From: Stutzerimonas azotifigens
GTDB taxonomy: Bacteria > Pseudomonadota > Gammaproteobacteria > Pseudomonadales > Pseudomonadaceae
Direction: 5' to 3'
Assembly: GCF_013522725.1 (NCBI RefSeq)
Contig: NZ_JAAMRF010000001.1
Location: 186,001-250,000 of the forward strand
Length of the DNA stretch: 64,000 nt
Shown here: positions 1 to 8,860 of the stretch, piece after piece
Layout of the letters: each line of letters begins with the position of its first letter
How positions within the stretch are numbered: position 1 is the stretch's first letter
Notes under the pieces: generated by a model
Told to the model about the DNA's origin: nothing
The model's input: the letters and a program-made list of their open reading frames with translations, nothing else
The model's database searches: none
Program-made: the position numbers and the translations under genes

Positions 1-339
1 CAGACTCAGCCAGGCGTCGCCGCCTGGGCGGGGCAGGGCGATGTAGAGCTCGCCATCGGACCACTCGGCCTCGCGCCCGGCGAGGGAGATGTCCAGTTCA
101 CTTTCCAGCCAGCCGCGTAGCGCCGCGGGCAGGCCCTGGGCCGGCGGCGCGTCCAGCAGGGCTCGCTGCAAGGGCTCGGGCAGACGCGCCTCCTGATGAT
201 GCACCTGGGCGCGGGATTCGATGCTGGCGGCGTGGTTGAGGGTGATGCCGGTGATCGCGAAAAGCAGCATGCCCACCAGACACAGCGCGGAGCTGATCCA
301 GTGCCACTGGCGGAGGGTGCCAAACCAGAGTCGCGGCAT
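1..339 (-). CDS. PepSY-associated membrane protein (partial, 3' end outside window)
   Basis: The first 113 codons are present and the frame runs off the left edge. One hydrophobic segment covers about residues 14-32, next to W12, H13 and H35, which is typical of the N-terminus of PepSY-associated TM proteins (PiuB/ferric-reductase-like family). These proteins sit in the inner membrane and often accompany TonB-dependent siderophore receptors, as here. The gene is on the same strand as the receptor and 196 bp downstream of it, with a hairpin between them. A role in releasing or reducing iron after uptake is inferred from this context, not shown. The start is the ATG at 339. Confidence 0.75.
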   Translation of the reverse strand, partial: MPRLWFGTLRQWHWISSALCLVGMLLFAITGITLNHAASIESRAQVHHQEARLPEPLQRALLDAPPAQGLPAALRGWLESELDISLAGREAEWSDGELYIALPRPGGDAWLSL

Positions 340-412
340 GGGTTTCCTTGTTATGGGCGTCGCGAAGAGGTGAGGATTCTAGGCCTGGCGCGACGCGAAT
401 ACTAAGAATTTA

Positions 413-471
413 CCAACGGCATACATTCTCGTTTGACCGTATGCCGTATGCCGTATGCCGTATGCCGTTGG
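413..471. repeat. 7-bp tandem repeat nested in a 12-bp inverted repeat
   Basis: Four exact CCGTATG units (437-464) are followed by a degenerate fifth unit, CCGTTGG. The outer sequence CCAACGGCATAC (413-424) is the perfect inverse of GTATGCCGTTGG (460-471), so the left arm can pair with the last unit, and in part with the others, in several registers. The element lies between the receptor gene and the PepSY gene. It has no coding signal and no CRISPR-like spacers. Confidence 0.8.
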
Positions 472-483
472 CCGCTGTCCCGC

Positions 484-519
484 CCCGAAACGAAGAACGC
501 CACCTGAGCGGTGGCGTTC
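484..519 (-). terminator. Stem-loop terminator after the TonB receptor gene
   Basis: A perfect 10-bp stem (495-504 with 510-519, loop of 5) begins 16 nt after the receptor stop codon. In the minus direction it is followed by a short T-rich stretch. It probably ends the receptor transcript before the PepSY gene. Confidence 0.65.
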
Positions 520-535
520 GGAGCGGCGTTCTGAA

Positions 536-2740
536 TCAGAACGTGAAGTTGGCGGACAGCCAGAGGCGGCGGCCTTCTTCCAGCACGCCCGTGGTGGACT
601 GGGTGCTCTGGATATAGTCGGTGCCGTAGGCGGTACCGTTGGGCGCACCGTTGTTGGCATAGGTCGTATAGGCGCGACCCCTGACGAAGTCCTTGTCCAG
701 TAGGTTGTAGATCGTGGCGTTGAGCGTCACGTTCTCCGAAGCCCTGAACGAGCCACCCAGGTGAAACAGCGTATAGGCCTTGGTGTTCTTGCCCAGGGTG
801 TCGTAGATCGACTGGTTGGTGGAGTAGCTGCCGTTGGCATTGGCCAAGTTGTCGTACCCGGAGGTGAAGCGCGCCCGTTCGCCACGGTATTCGCTCTTCA
901 GCCACAGATTGAGGCGGTCGGTGGTCTGCCAGCGCAGCTGGGCATTGGCCAGGTGTTCCGGAGTATTGGTGAGGGGCTCGCCTTTGTTGTCCCCGCTCTT
1001 CTGCTCGCTATCCGTGTAGGTGTAGTTGGCGCTCAATGTCCAGGCCGGCGCGAACTGCCAGCTTCCCGCCAGTTCCAGGCCTTGGGTCACCGCTTCGTCG
1101 ACATTGATCTGCTGAGAGCAGGTGCCACCGGTGTTGCCTGCGCACAGTGGGTCCGAGATCGGGTCTCCAGCGGCGATCTTGTCCTTGAACTTGTTGTGGA
1201 AGAGGGTGGCATTGGCATTGAAGCCGGCCAGGTTGTCGAAGTAGACACCGAATTCGGTGCTGGTGGTGGTTTCCGGTTCCAGGTTCGGGTTGCCGATGGT
1301 GATGATCGCGCCTTGGCCGGTAGCACCGTTGATGCCGCCATGCAGGTCGTTCAGGTCTGGAGTACGGTAACCGCGGCTGACGCCGCCCTTGAGAGTCCAG
1401 CTGTCAGCAGCATTCCAGACCAGGTAAGCGCGAGGGCTGACATGACCACCGAACGCCTCGTGGTCGTCGTAGCGGGCGCCCAGGGTCAGTGCCAGATCGT
1501 CGCGCAGGCGCCATTCGTCTTCGGCGAACAGTGCCCAGGTCTTCTGTTCGAAGTCGGTCTGGGCGATGCCATCGGTCATCTCGGCCTTCCACCACTGGGC
1601 GCCGACCGTGCCGATATGGGATTCGCCGATCGGCGCGACCAGTTTGGTATCGAACACGAGGTTGGTGGTTTCCAGCTCGCGGGCGGCGCCGCCGGTCGCA
1701 CCGGGCACAGACGTCGGGGTTCCGATGGTGCCTGGAATGGTACGGCCGATGGTTTCGGTGGTGTTGTGCATCAGGCTGGAGTCCAGAGTCCCGAAGCCCA
1801 GGCGTGCGGTGTGGGTCAACGCGACCTGCTCGCGCTCGAAGCGCAGCTCGTCGGCATAGCCGCTAGCATTGGTGGAAGGAGCCGTGCAGCTGTTGTTCAG
1901 GCCGTCGAGCGTGCCAAGCTGACATTCGTCGTTGTTGTAGACCTGACGGCCACGCTCCACATCGAGCGCGAAATCGTGGTTCTCGTGGGGCGTCAGATCC
2001 AGGCGCGCCCCGAGGTTGTGTACACGCCCCTCGACCGGCGATGGGCCGCGCTTGCTGACATCGACGCCGTTGCCGTAGGACAGGTCGGACTCGTCCCGGT
2101 TGAACACGCTGCCGCGCAGCTGCAAGCCGAGCAGGTTGTCGATCAGCGGCCCGCTGGCGTACAGGCTTGCGTTGCTGGTGTTACCGAAATCGCGGTTTTC
2201 CTGGAAGGTGTGATCTAAGGTCAGGGAGCCACCCCATTCGTTGGCGACCTTTTTGGTGATGATGTTGATTACGCCACCCATGGCATCGGAGCCGTAGAGT
2301 GTCGACATCGGACCGCGAATGACTTCGATGCGCTCGATGGCGGACAGCGGCGGCATGAAGCTGGTGCTGGTTTCGTTGAAGCCGTTGGGGGTGACGTTGC
2401 CGGCGGCGTTCTGGCGGCGCCCGTCGATCAGGATCAGGGTGTACTGGCTCGGCATGCCGCGAATGCTGATGTTCAGACCTCCGGTCTTGCCGGTGCCCTG
2501 GCCGATGTCGATGCCTTCCACGTCGCCCAGCGCCTGGGCCAGATTGTTGTAGCGCTTCTGTTGCAACTCCTCGGCGCTGATCACGCTGATGCTCGCGGGC
2601 GCGTCGGTCACCTTCTGTTCGAAGCCCGAGGCCGTCACCACCGTAGTGCCCAGCGTGACCGGATTTTCCTGAGCGAGGGCGCAGAGACTGCAGCCCAGCA
2701 CCGTACCGGCGACGGCAGAACGGGCGAGAGGCGATGGCAT
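536..2740 (-). CDS. TonB-dependent siderophore receptor, CirA type
   Basis: Outer-membrane ferric-siderophore receptor of 734 aa, the usual family length. A signal peptide covers about residues 1-23. An N-terminal plug domain follows, containing DAPASISVIS, RGMPSQYTLILIDG and RGPMSTLYGSDAMGGVINII. A C-terminal 22-strand-type barrel ends in phenylalanine. The plug wording is very close to E. coli CirA, the catecholate siderophore and colicin I receptor, so a catecholate ligand is likely but not proven. The start ATG has a clear AAGGAG seven bases upstream. A candidate Fur box lies about 33-53 bp upstream, so iron repression is expected. Confidence 0.9.
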   Translation of the reverse strand: MPSPLARSAVAGTVLGCSLCALAQENPVTLGTTVVTASGFEQKVTDAPASISVISAEELQQKRYNNLAQALGDVEGIDIGQGTGKTGGLNISIRGMPSQYTLILIDGRRQNAAGNVTPNGFNETSTSFMPPLSAIERIEVIRGPMSTLYGSDAMGGVINIITKKVANEWGGSLTLDHTFQENRDFGNTSNASLYASGPLIDNLLGLQLRGSVFNRDESDLSYGNGVDVSKRGPSPVEGRVHNLGARLDLTPHENHDFALDVERGRQVYNNDECQLGTLDGLNNSCTAPSTNASGYADELRFEREQVALTHTARLGFGTLDSSLMHNTTETIGRTIPGTIGTPTSVPGATGGAARELETTNLVFDTKLVAPIGESHIGTVGAQWWKAEMTDGIAQTDFEQKTWALFAEDEWRLRDDLALTLGARYDDHEAFGGHVSPRAYLVWNAADSWTLKGGVSRGYRTPDLNDLHGGINGATGQGAIITIGNPNLEPETTTSTEFGVYFDNLAGFNANATLFHNKFKDKIAAGDPISDPLCAGNTGGTCSQQINVDEAVTQGLELAGSWQFAPAWTLSANYTYTDSEQKSGDNKGEPLTNTPEHLANAQLRWQTTDRLNLWLKSEYRGERARFTSGYDNLANANGSYSTNQSIYDTLGKNTKAYTLFHLGGSFRASENVTLNATIYNLLDKDFVRGRAYTTYANNGAPNGTAYGTDYIQSTQSTTGVLEEGRRLWLSANFTF

Positions 2741-2772
2741 GGTCGAGCTCCTTTCGGATGTAAATTAGGAGC

Positions 2773-2793
2773 CGCATGATAATTATTCGCAAT
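2773..2793 (-). promoter_or_regulatory. Candidate Fur box upstream of the CirA-type receptor
   Basis: Read on the minus strand, the site is GATTGCGAATAATTATCATG. It carries the AATAATTATCAT core typical of Pseudomonas Fur sites and resembles the GATAATGATAATCATTATC consensus in its right half. It stands just before an iron-receptor gene. The match is by eye. Confidence 0.6.
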
Positions 2794-2895
2794 CGCCGTT
2801 GGAGCGCCTGGTTGCGTTCCCGGGCGCTGCAAAGCCTTCAAATGAGCTGGAGACCTTGCAGCGTCTCGCTTACAGCTTTATTGCAAGACATGTCT

Positions 2896-2928
2896 GTTAC
2901 ATATTCGCTATGGAAGGAGCCCCTTTTG
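2896..2928. repeat. Direct repeat, copy 1
   Basis: The core ATTCGCTATGGA is shared exactly with copy 2 at 3043-3073. The flanks are close: GTTACAT versus GTCACGC before the core, and AGGAGCCCCTTTTG versus GGGGGCCCTTTG after it. The copies start 147 bp apart and flank a REP-like hairpin. Confidence 0.75.
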
Positions 2929-2976
2929 GCCCCAGTCGGCGCGTGCTGCGTCACCGATGCTGAGCGGCGCGAGTTG

Positions 2977-3003
2977 CGTTCCCACGCCGGGAGCGTGAGA
3001 ACG
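2977..3003. repeat. REP-like hairpin
   Basis: CGTTCCCACGC (2977-2987) pairs with GCGTGAGAACG (2993-3003) with one wobble position and a 5-nt loop. Hairpins of this wording are widespread between Pseudomonas genes. It lies downstream of dppF and may protect or end that transcript. Confidence 0.6.
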
Positions 3004-3042
3004 ACCAATCAACGCGAGCTTGGAATGATCCAAGAGATTCCC

Positions 3043-3073
3043 GTCACGCATTCGCTATGGAGGGGGCCCTTTG
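3043..3073. repeat. Direct repeat, copy 2, overlapping the dppF 3' end
   Basis: This is the second copy of the repeat seen at 2896-2928. It overlaps the last codons of dppF and supplies the stop codon, so the last nine or so residues of DppF (ending APSIANA) are encoded by repeat sequence. Confidence 0.75.
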
Positions 3074-4063
3074 TTGCGCGACGTCCTCCGCGTAATGGCA
3101 GGCGACCTGGCGTTGGTCCAGCGGACGGAACTCGGGCACTTCGCTGCGGCAGCGCTCGGTCGCGTACGGGCAGCGTTTGTGGAAGACGCATCCCGACGGC
3201 GGATCGAGGGGGTTGGGCAGTTCGCCGGCGATCTTGATCCGCGGTTTCTCCGGGTTACGCCGGATGCTCGGGGTCGCTGCCAGCAGTACCTGGGTGTAGG
3301 GATGCAGCGGCCGGCCGTAGATGAGCTCCGCCGGGCCCATTTCCATCGGGCGGCCCAGGTACATCACCAGCACTTGATCGGCCACGTGGCGAACCACGGC
3401 CAGGTTGTGGGAGATGAACACGTAGCCGGTACGAAACTCTTCCTGCAGGTCCATGAACAGGTTCAGCACCTGTGCCTGGATCGACACGTCCAGCGCCGAG
3501 GTCGGTTCGTCCGCCACCAGCACCTTCGGCTGCAGCATCATCGCCCGGGCCAGCGCGATGCGCTGGCGCTGGCCACCGGAAAACATGTGCGGGTAGCGCT
3601 GGTAGTGTTCTGGACGAAGGCCCACCTGCTGCATCATGGCCTGGACCTTCTCGCGCCGCTCGGCACGTGACAGCGAGGTGTTGATCAGCAGCGGTTCGCC
3701 GAGCTGGTCGCCGATCTTCTGCCTTGGGTTGAGCGAGGCATAGGGGTTCTGGAAGACCATCTGCACGTCCTTGCGCAGCTGCTTGCGGGCGGCCTTGTCG
3801 GCGCCGGCCACTTCCTGGCCGGCGATCTGCAGCGAGCCTGAGGTCGGCTCCTCGATCAGGGTCAGCGCCCGGGCCAGGGTCGACTTGCCGCAACCCGATT
3901 CGCCGACCACCGCCAGGGTCTCGCCCGGTTGCAGTTCGAAGGACACGCCGTTGAGCGCGCGGACCGTGGCGGTCGGCTTGAACAGGCCACGGGAGATCTC
4001 GTAGTGGCGAGTCAGGTCGCGGGCAGAGAGCACGCTGCCCGGCGAGGTGTGTTCAGTGTGCAT
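3044..4063 (-). CDS. dppF: Dipeptide ABC transporter ATP-binding subunit DppF
   Basis: ATPase subunit (339 aa) that powers the DppBC channel on the cytoplasmic face. Walker [10 protein letters not shown] is at residues 54-62, the signature FSGGQRQR lies near residue 160, and Walker [13 protein letters not shown] follows. The C-terminal oligopeptide-transporter domain has cysteines in [15 protein letters not shown] plus one more, a pattern shared with DppD. The ATG at 4063 is preferred over upstream in-frame codons because it carries GGAGA and matches where the family begins. It overlaps the end of dppD by 11 bp, so translation is coupled. The last residues come from an intergenic repeat. Last gene of the dppBCDF set. 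Confidence 0.95.
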   Translation of the reverse strand: MHTEHTSPGSVLSARDLTRHYEISRGLFKPTATVRALNGVSFELQPGETLAVVGESGCGKSTLARALTLIEEPTSGSLQIAGQEVAGADKAARKQLRKDVQMVFQNPYASLNPRQKIGDQLGEPLLINTSLSRAERREKVQAMMQQVGLRPEHYQRYPHMFSGGQRQRIALARAMMLQPKVLVADEPTSALDVSIQAQVLNLFMDLQEEFRTGYVFISHNLAVVRHVADQVLVMYLGRPMEMGPAELIYGRPLHPYTQVLLAATPSIRRNPEKPRIKIAGELPNPLDPPSGCVFHKRCPYATERCRSEVPEFRPLDQRQVACHYAEDVAQQRAPSIANA

Positions 4064-5081
4064 GAAACTCTCCAGCGGGGCGGCTCGGGCGTTGGGCTTC
4101 CGGCAGGACCTGCGGCGTCTCGCCGGCGGCCATGTTGCGCGGGAAGAAGCAGCGCACCGCGCCGCGGTCATAAGGCTCCAGCGCCGGGCGCTCCTGGCAG
4201 CGCGGCTGCGCGTAGGGGCAGCGGGGCGAGAGCAGGCAGCCGGACGGCCGGTCGTAGCGGCCTGGGACGATACCCGGCAGCGTCGCCAGCCGTGGCGTGT
4301 CGGAATGCTCGGGAATGGAGGCGAGCAGCGCCTCGGTATAAGGGTGGGCGGGCGCCTCGAAGAGGGTCGGCACTTCGCCCATTTCCACCGCCTGGCCGGC
4401 GTACATCACGCAGACTCGCTGGGCAGTCTCGGCGACCACGGCCAGGTCATGGGTGATCAGGATCAGCGCCATGTTCTGGTCGCGTTGCAGGTGGAGCAGC
4501 AGGTCCATGATCTGCGCCTGGATGGTCACGTCCAGCGCGGTGGTCGGCTCGTCGGCGATCAGCAGTTGAGGTTCGCCGGCGATTGCCATAGCGATCGCCA
4601 CGCGCTGGCTCATGCCGCCGGACAGCTGGTGCGGATAGGCGTCGAGGCGGCTCGCCGCGGCCGGGATCTCGACCCGCTCGAGCAGCTCCAGCGCGCGCTG
4701 ACGCGCCGCCTTGCCCTTGAGCCCGAGGTGCTGGCGCAGCACTTCTTCGATCTGAAAACCGACGGTGTAGCTGGGGTTCAGCGCGGTCATCGGGTCCTGG
4801 AACACCATAGCCAGGTCCTTGCCGATCAGCCGCCGACGTTGGCGACCCTTGAGCGACAGCAGGTCCTGGCCGGCGAACTGCAGGCGGGTGGCATTGACCT
4901 TGCCGGGTGCGTCGATCAGCCCCATCAGGGCCATCATGGTGACCGACTTGCCGGAGCCGGACTCACCGACGATGGCGAGGACCTCGCCTTTGTCCACCGA
5001 GAGGTCGAGGCCGTCGACCACCGGAGGCGCGCTGGCGTCGCCGAAGCGCACCGAAAGGTTCTGGATTTCGAGGAGGCTCAT
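4053..5081 (-). CDS. dppD: Dipeptide ABC transporter ATP-binding subunit DppD
   Basis: Partner ATPase of DppF (342 aa). Walker [10 protein letters not shown] lies near residue 40, followed by the signature LSGGMSQR and Walker [13 protein letters not shown]. The C-terminal substrate-family domain contains [15 protein letters not shown] and a later RCFFP cysteine, so four cysteines are spaced much as in DppF. A GGAG precedes the start ATG. The gene overlaps dppF and lies 88 bp after dppC. It is part of the dipeptide importer that takes substrate from the DppA proteins. Confidence 0.95.
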   Translation of the reverse strand: MSLLEIQNLSVRFGDASAPPVVDGLDLSVDKGEVLAIVGESGSGKSVTMMALMGLIDAPGKVNATRLQFAGQDLLSLKGRQRRRLIGKDLAMVFQDPMTALNPSYTVGFQIEEVLRQHLGLKGKAARQRALELLERVEIPAAASRLDAYPHQLSGGMSQRVAIAMAIAGEPQLLIADEPTTALDVTIQAQIMDLLLHLQRDQNMALILITHDLAVVAETAQRVCVMYAGQAVEMGEVPTLFEAPAHPYTEALLASIPEHSDTPRLATLPGIVPGRYDRPSGCLLSPRCPYAQPRCQERPALEPYDRGAVRCFFPRNMAAGETPQVLPEAQRPSRPAGEFHAH

Positions 5082-5169
5082 GGGCGGGTCTCCGTGCTGA
5101 AAAGAGTAACGCGGGTGCGCCGGGCCGAGGCCGGCGGCGCATACGGGAAAACAGGCATGCTCGAGACCC

Positions 5170-6081
5170 TCAGGCGGCGTTCTTCAGCTTCGGATCCAGC
5201 GCATCGCGCAGGCCGTCGCCCATCAGGTTGATTGCCAGCACGCTGAGCAGAATCGCCAGGCCCGGCAGCGAGACGACCCACCAGGCACGCTCGATGTAGT
5301 CGCGCGCCGAGGCCAGCATGGTGCCCCACTCGGGCGTCGGCGGTTGCACGCCCAGGCCGAGGAAGCCCAGCGCCGCGGCATCGAGGATCGCCGAGGAGAA
5401 GCTCAGGGTCGCCTGTACGATCAGTGGCGCCATGCAGTTGGGCAGCACACTGACGAACATCAGCCGCAGGGTGCTGGCGCCGGCGAGGCGCGAGGCGGTG
5501 ACATAATCGCGGTTGAGCTCGGTCATCACCGCGGCGCGGGTCAGACGCACGTAGGAGGGCAGCGAGACGATGGCGATGGCGAAGATGGTGTTGATCAGGC
5601 CGGGGCCGAGGATGGCGACGATGGCGACCGCCAGCAGCAGCGACGGCAACGCCAGCATGATGTCCATCAGCCGCATGATGAACGGGCCGAGCCTGGTCGG
5701 CGAAAAGCCGGCCAGGAGACCGAACAGGATGCCCGGAATCAGCGAGAAGACCACTGACGCCAGGCCGATCAGCAGCGACAGGCGCGCGCCATGGATCAGC
5801 CGCGAGAGCATGTCGCGTCCCAGTTCGTCGGTGCCCAGCAGGAATTGCGTAGTGCCGCCCTCGGCCCAGACCGGAGGGGTCAGCAGGAAGTCGCGGAACT
5901 GCTCGCTGGGGCTGTAGGGCGCGACCCAGGGCGCGAAGAGCGCGCAGAAGACCAGCAGCAGCATGTACAACAGGCCCGCCAGCGCGCCCTTGTTGTGGCA
6001 GAAGGCGCTCCAGAATTCGCGCAGCGGCGAAGGGTAATAGGATGTCGGCTCGGCGGCCGGCAGGGTTTCGGCGGTATTCAT
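5170..6081 (-). CDS. dppC: Dipeptide ABC transporter permease DppC
   Basis: Inner-membrane permease of 303 aa with an N-terminal OppC-type segment and about six membrane spans. The ATPase-coupling EAA-type loop reads [19 protein letters not shown] near residue 240. It pairs with DppB to form the channel. A strong AAAGGAGG lies just upstream of the ATG. It follows dppB by 12 bp, so the two are co-transcribed and probably co-translated. Confidence 0.95.
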   Translation of the reverse strand: MNTAETLPAAEPTSYYPSPLREFWSAFCHNKGALAGLLYMLLLVFCALFAPWVAPYSPSEQFRDFLLTPPVWAEGGTTQFLLGTDELGRDMLSRLIHGARLSLLIGLASVVFSLIPGILFGLLAGFSPTRLGPFIMRLMDIMLALPSLLLAVAIVAILGPGLINTIFAIAIVSLPSYVRLTRAAVMTELNRDYVTASRLAGASTLRLMFVSVLPNCMAPLIVQATLSFSSAILDAAALGFLGLGVQPPTPEWGTMLASARDYIERAWWVVSLPGLAILLSVLAINLMGDGLRDALDPKLKNAA

Positions 6082-6093
6082 CTGCAGCCTCCT

Positions 6094-7104
6094 TTAGCGT
6101 TGGTGGCGAATGCGTGGGTTGGCCAGGCCGTAGAGGATGTCCACGGTGAAGTTGACCAGGATGACCAGACAGGCGACCAGCAGGATGCCGTTCTGCACCA
6201 CCGGGTAGTCGCGCGCGCCGATCGACTCGATCAGCCACTTGCCGATGCCCGGCCAGGAGAAGATCGTCTCGGTCAATACGGCGCCAGCGAGCAGCGCGCC
6301 GACCTGCAGGCCGAACACCGTGAGCACCGGGATCAGCGCATTGCGCAGGGCGTGGACGAACACCACGCGCTTGGGAGAGAGGCCCTTGGCGCGGGCGGTG
6401 CGGACGTAATCCTCGCGCAGGACTTCGAGCATCGCCGAGCGGGTCATCCGGGCGATGACCGCCAGCGGGATGGTGCCCAGCACGATGGCCGGCAGGATCA
6501 GGTGGCGCAGGGCATTGAGGAAGGCGCCTTCTTCGTCGGAAAGCAGGGTGTCGATGAGCATGAAACCGGTCACCGGCTCGATGTCGTAGAGCAGGTCGAT
6601 GCGGCCTGACACCGGTGTCCAGCCGAGGCTCACCGAGAAGAACATGATCAGGATCAGGCCCCACCAGAAAATCGGCATCGAATAGCCGGTCAGCGAGAGG
6701 CCCATCACGCCGTGGTCGAACAGCGAGCCTCGTTTGAGTGCGGCGATCACGCCGGCCAATAGGCCGAGGGTGCCGGCGAATATCAGAGCGGCCAAGGCCA
6801 GTTCGACCGTGGCAGGAAACAGCGTGGTGAACTCGTCCCAGACGCTGGTGCGGGTACGCAGCGACTCGCCCAGGTCTCCCTTGGCAAGCTTGCCGATGTA
6901 GTCCAGGTATTGCGCGTAGAGCGGCTTGTTCAGGCCAAGACGCTCCATCGCCTGGGCATGCATTTCCGGGTCGACCCGGCGCTCGCCCATCATCACTTCG
7001 ACCGGGTCGCCGGGGATCAGTCGGATCAGCGCGAAGGTGAGCAAGGTGACGCCGAAGAACGTGGGGATAAGCAACCCCAGTCGGCGCATGACGAAACTAA
7101 ACAT
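6094..7104 (-). CDS. dppB: Dipeptide ABC transporter permease DppB
   Basis: Inner-membrane permease of 336 aa, the usual DppB length. It opens with the family-typical RRLGLLIPTFFGVTLLTFALIRLIPGD split by the first membrane span, and has a C-terminal coupling loop AVLTETIFSWPGIGKWL. It forms the channel with DppC. The gap to dppA4 upstream is 109 bp without an obvious terminator, so dppA4-dppB-C-D-F can be one transcript. The ribosome site (AGGAG) is rather far from the ATG at 7104, but the N-terminus agrees with relatives. Confidence 0.93.
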   Translation of the reverse strand: MFSFVMRRLGLLIPTFFGVTLLTFALIRLIPGDPVEVMMGERRVDPEMHAQAMERLGLNKPLYAQYLDYIGKLAKGDLGESLRTRTSVWDEFTTLFPATVELALAALIFAGTLGLLAGVIAALKRGSLFDHGVMGLSLTGYSMPIFWWGLILIMFFSVSLGWTPVSGRIDLLYDIEPVTGFMLIDTLLSDEEGAFLNALRHLILPAIVLGTIPLAVIARMTRSAMLEVLREDYVRTARAKGLSPKRVVFVHALRNALIPVLTVFGLQVGALLAGAVLTETIFSWPGIGKWLIESIGARDYPVVQNGILLVACLVILVNFTVDILYGLANPRIRHQR

Positions 7105-7213
7105 CGTGGTGAGTCACTCCTCGTTAGGCAAATCCGCCGACGCTTGTGGCGCCAGCGGGTGCGTTTCTTGTTATCCGAGCCCGACCGGTAGGTCGCGCTG
7201 CGGTTTTCGCATG

Positions 7214-8806
7214 TCACCGCACCCGGGTCCTGGCGAAGTTGTTGTTGCTCATCGGGCTGATGGTGTAGCCCTCGACCGTGGTGCGCCGCACATTGAACAA
7301 CCTGGGGTGCGCCAGGGGAATCCAGGGCGACTGAAGGTGGAATACACCCAGGGCCTTCTGGTACAGCGTGGCGCGCTCGGCCGGGTCATTGGCCGCTCGC
7401 GCCTTGCCGATCAGCGCCTCGAACGTCGGGTCGCACCAACGTGCCTGGTTTTCCCCGGTTTCGGCCGCCGCGCAGCTGAGGTTGGGGCTGAGGAAGTTGT
7501 CAGGATCGCCGTTGTCCCCGGCCCAGCCGAGCAGCACCAGGTCATGCTCGCCGGCCTTGGCGCGCTTGAGCAGTTCGCCCCATTCCAGCGAGCGGATGGT
7601 CAGGGTGATGCCAGCCTTGGCCAGATCCGCTTGCATCATCTGTGCCGCAAGGGCGGGGTTAGGAATCGTTGGCGAGCTGCCGTTCCGGATGAAGAGGTCG
7701 ATCCTGAGATCCTTCACGCCCGCCTCGGCGAGCAATTCACGGGCGCGCTCGGGATCGTGTGGCCAGCCGTCGACATCGTGGTTGTAGCCTAGCAGCGTTG
7801 GCGGGTAGGGCATTACCGCCGGGCTCGCGGCCCCCGGCCCGAACACCGCGCCGAGCAGCGATGGCTTGTCGATGGCCAGGTTGATGGCTTGACGCACGCG
7901 TACGTCGTCGAGCGGTTTGCGGGTGGTATTGATCGCGACATAGGTGGTCAGCAGCGCGTCGATCTCGTCCACCGCGAGGTTGGCGTCCTGCTTGAGCTGT
8001 GCCACGTCCTGCGGTTTGGGATAGAGCGCCAGCTGGCATTCGTTGGCCCGCACGCGCTGCAGGCGCACGTTGGGGTCGAGGGTGATGGCGAAGATCAGGT
8101 TGTCCAGCTCGGGCTTGCCTTCGAAGTAATCGGGGTTGGCCTTGAAGCGGATCTGGGCGTCCTTCTGGTATCGGCCGAACACGAATGGGCCGGTGCCGAT
8201 CGGCAGGTTGTTGAGCTGCCCCTGCGTGCCCGCCGCGAGCAGCTGGTCGCCGTATTCGGCCGAATAGATGGAGGTGAACGGCATCGCCAGGTCGGCGAGA
8301 AACGGCGCCTCCGGGCGGGTAAGGGTGAAGCGCACGGTCAGGTCGTCGAGCTTCTCGATGCGATCGATCAGCTCGCCCAGACCCATGGAGTCGAAGAAGC
8401 CGTAACCGCGTGCGGCCGATTCATGCCAGGGGTGCTTGGGATCGAGCTGGCGCTGGAAGCTCCAGAGCACGTCATCGGCATTCATCATGCGGCTCGGCGT
8501 GAAGTAGTCGGTGCGGTGGAACGGCACATCGGGGCGCAGATAAAAGGTGTAGGCCAGGCCATCGTCACTGATCTCCCAGCGTTTCGCGAGGCTTGGTTCC
8601 AGCTCGGTGGTGCCGGGCTTGAACGCCAGCAGGCGGTTGAACAGGGTCTCGCCGGCGGCGTCTGCGGTCACCGCGCTGGTGTACTGGACGACATCGAAGC
8701 CTTCGGGACTGGCCTCGGTGCACACGGCCAGGCTCTTGGCCTGGACCAGCGGCGCGCCGGCGGCGAGGGCGAATACCAGAGGTAGATAGCGCAGGGTCGA
8801 ATGCAT
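7214..8806 (-). CDS. dppA4: Periplasmic dipeptide-binding protein DppA4
   Basis: Extracellular solute-binding protein family 5 (530 aa). A signal peptide covers about residues 1-23, then LAVCTEASPEGFD, where most DppA-type mature proteins begin. It binds di- or tripeptides in the periplasm and delivers them to DppBCDF. It is most like DppA2 in this window (both have ASPEGFDVVQ, DDVLWSF and PEAPFLA), not DppA1 or DppA3. The ATG has AGGAG at good distance. It lies between the porin gene and dppB, the same place as PA4502 in P. aeruginosa. Confidence 0.9.
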   Translation of the reverse strand: MHSTLRYLPLVFALAAGAPLVQAKSLAVCTEASPEGFDVVQYTSAVTADAAGETLFNRLLAFKPGTTELEPSLAKRWEISDDGLAYTFYLRPDVPFHRTDYFTPSRMMNADDVLWSFQRQLDPKHPWHESAARGYGFFDSMGLGELIDRIEKLDDLTVRFTLTRPEAPFLADLAMPFTSIYSAEYGDQLLAAGTQGQLNNLPIGTGPFVFGRYQKDAQIRFKANPDYFEGKPELDNLIFAITLDPNVRLQRVRANECQLALYPKPQDVAQLKQDANLAVDEIDALLTTYVAINTTRKPLDDVRVRQAINLAIDKPSLLGAVFGPGAASPAVMPYPPTLLGYNHDVDGWPHDPERARELLAEAGVKDLRIDLFIRNGSSPTIPNPALAAQMMQADLAKAGITLTIRSLEWGELLKRAKAGEHDLVLLGWAGDNGDPDNFLSPNLSCAAAETGENQARWCDPTFEALIGKARAANDPAERATLYQKALGVFHLQSPWIPLAHPRLFNVRRTTVEGYTISPMSNNNFARTRVR

Positions 8807-8823
8807 GGAGCTTCTCCTGAGAA

Positions 8824-8851
8824 GCCGGGCGTAACCGAGGTTGCGCCCGGC
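8824..8851 (-). repeat. Intercistronic hairpin between opdP and dppA4
   Basis: GCCGGGCG pairs with CGCCCGGC and the stem continues through AACC/GGTT, giving about 13 bp with one mismatch and a tiny loop. It begins 10 bp after the opdP stop. There is no T-run, so RNA stabilisation or partial attenuation fits better than full termination. Confidence 0.6.
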
Positions 8852-8860
8852 CCGTCGCGA

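Larger units (their letters stand above)
2741..3043. other. Intergenic region between dppF and the TonB receptor gene
   Basis: This 303-bp stretch holds no convincing gene. It contains the Fur-type site near the receptor start, one copy of a direct repeat (2896-2928) and a REP-like hairpin (2977-3003). The second repeat copy begins at its edge and runs into dppF. An open plus-strand frame crosses the region but continues antisense into dppF and looks random. Confidence 0.7.

Noticed and set aside
437..471. CRISPR-like array
   Set aside because: The units are 7 bp with no spacers, and no cas genes are near.
761..2218. Long plus-strand open frame (485 codons) antisense to the TonB receptor
   Set aside because: Composition mirrors the receptor codons, there is no ribosome site and no family resemblance. 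The receptor frame is complete and convincing.
2776..3237. Plus-strand frame of 153 codons across the dppF-receptor gap
   Set aside because: It crosses the repeats and hairpin and enters dppF antisense. No ribosome site or family pattern.
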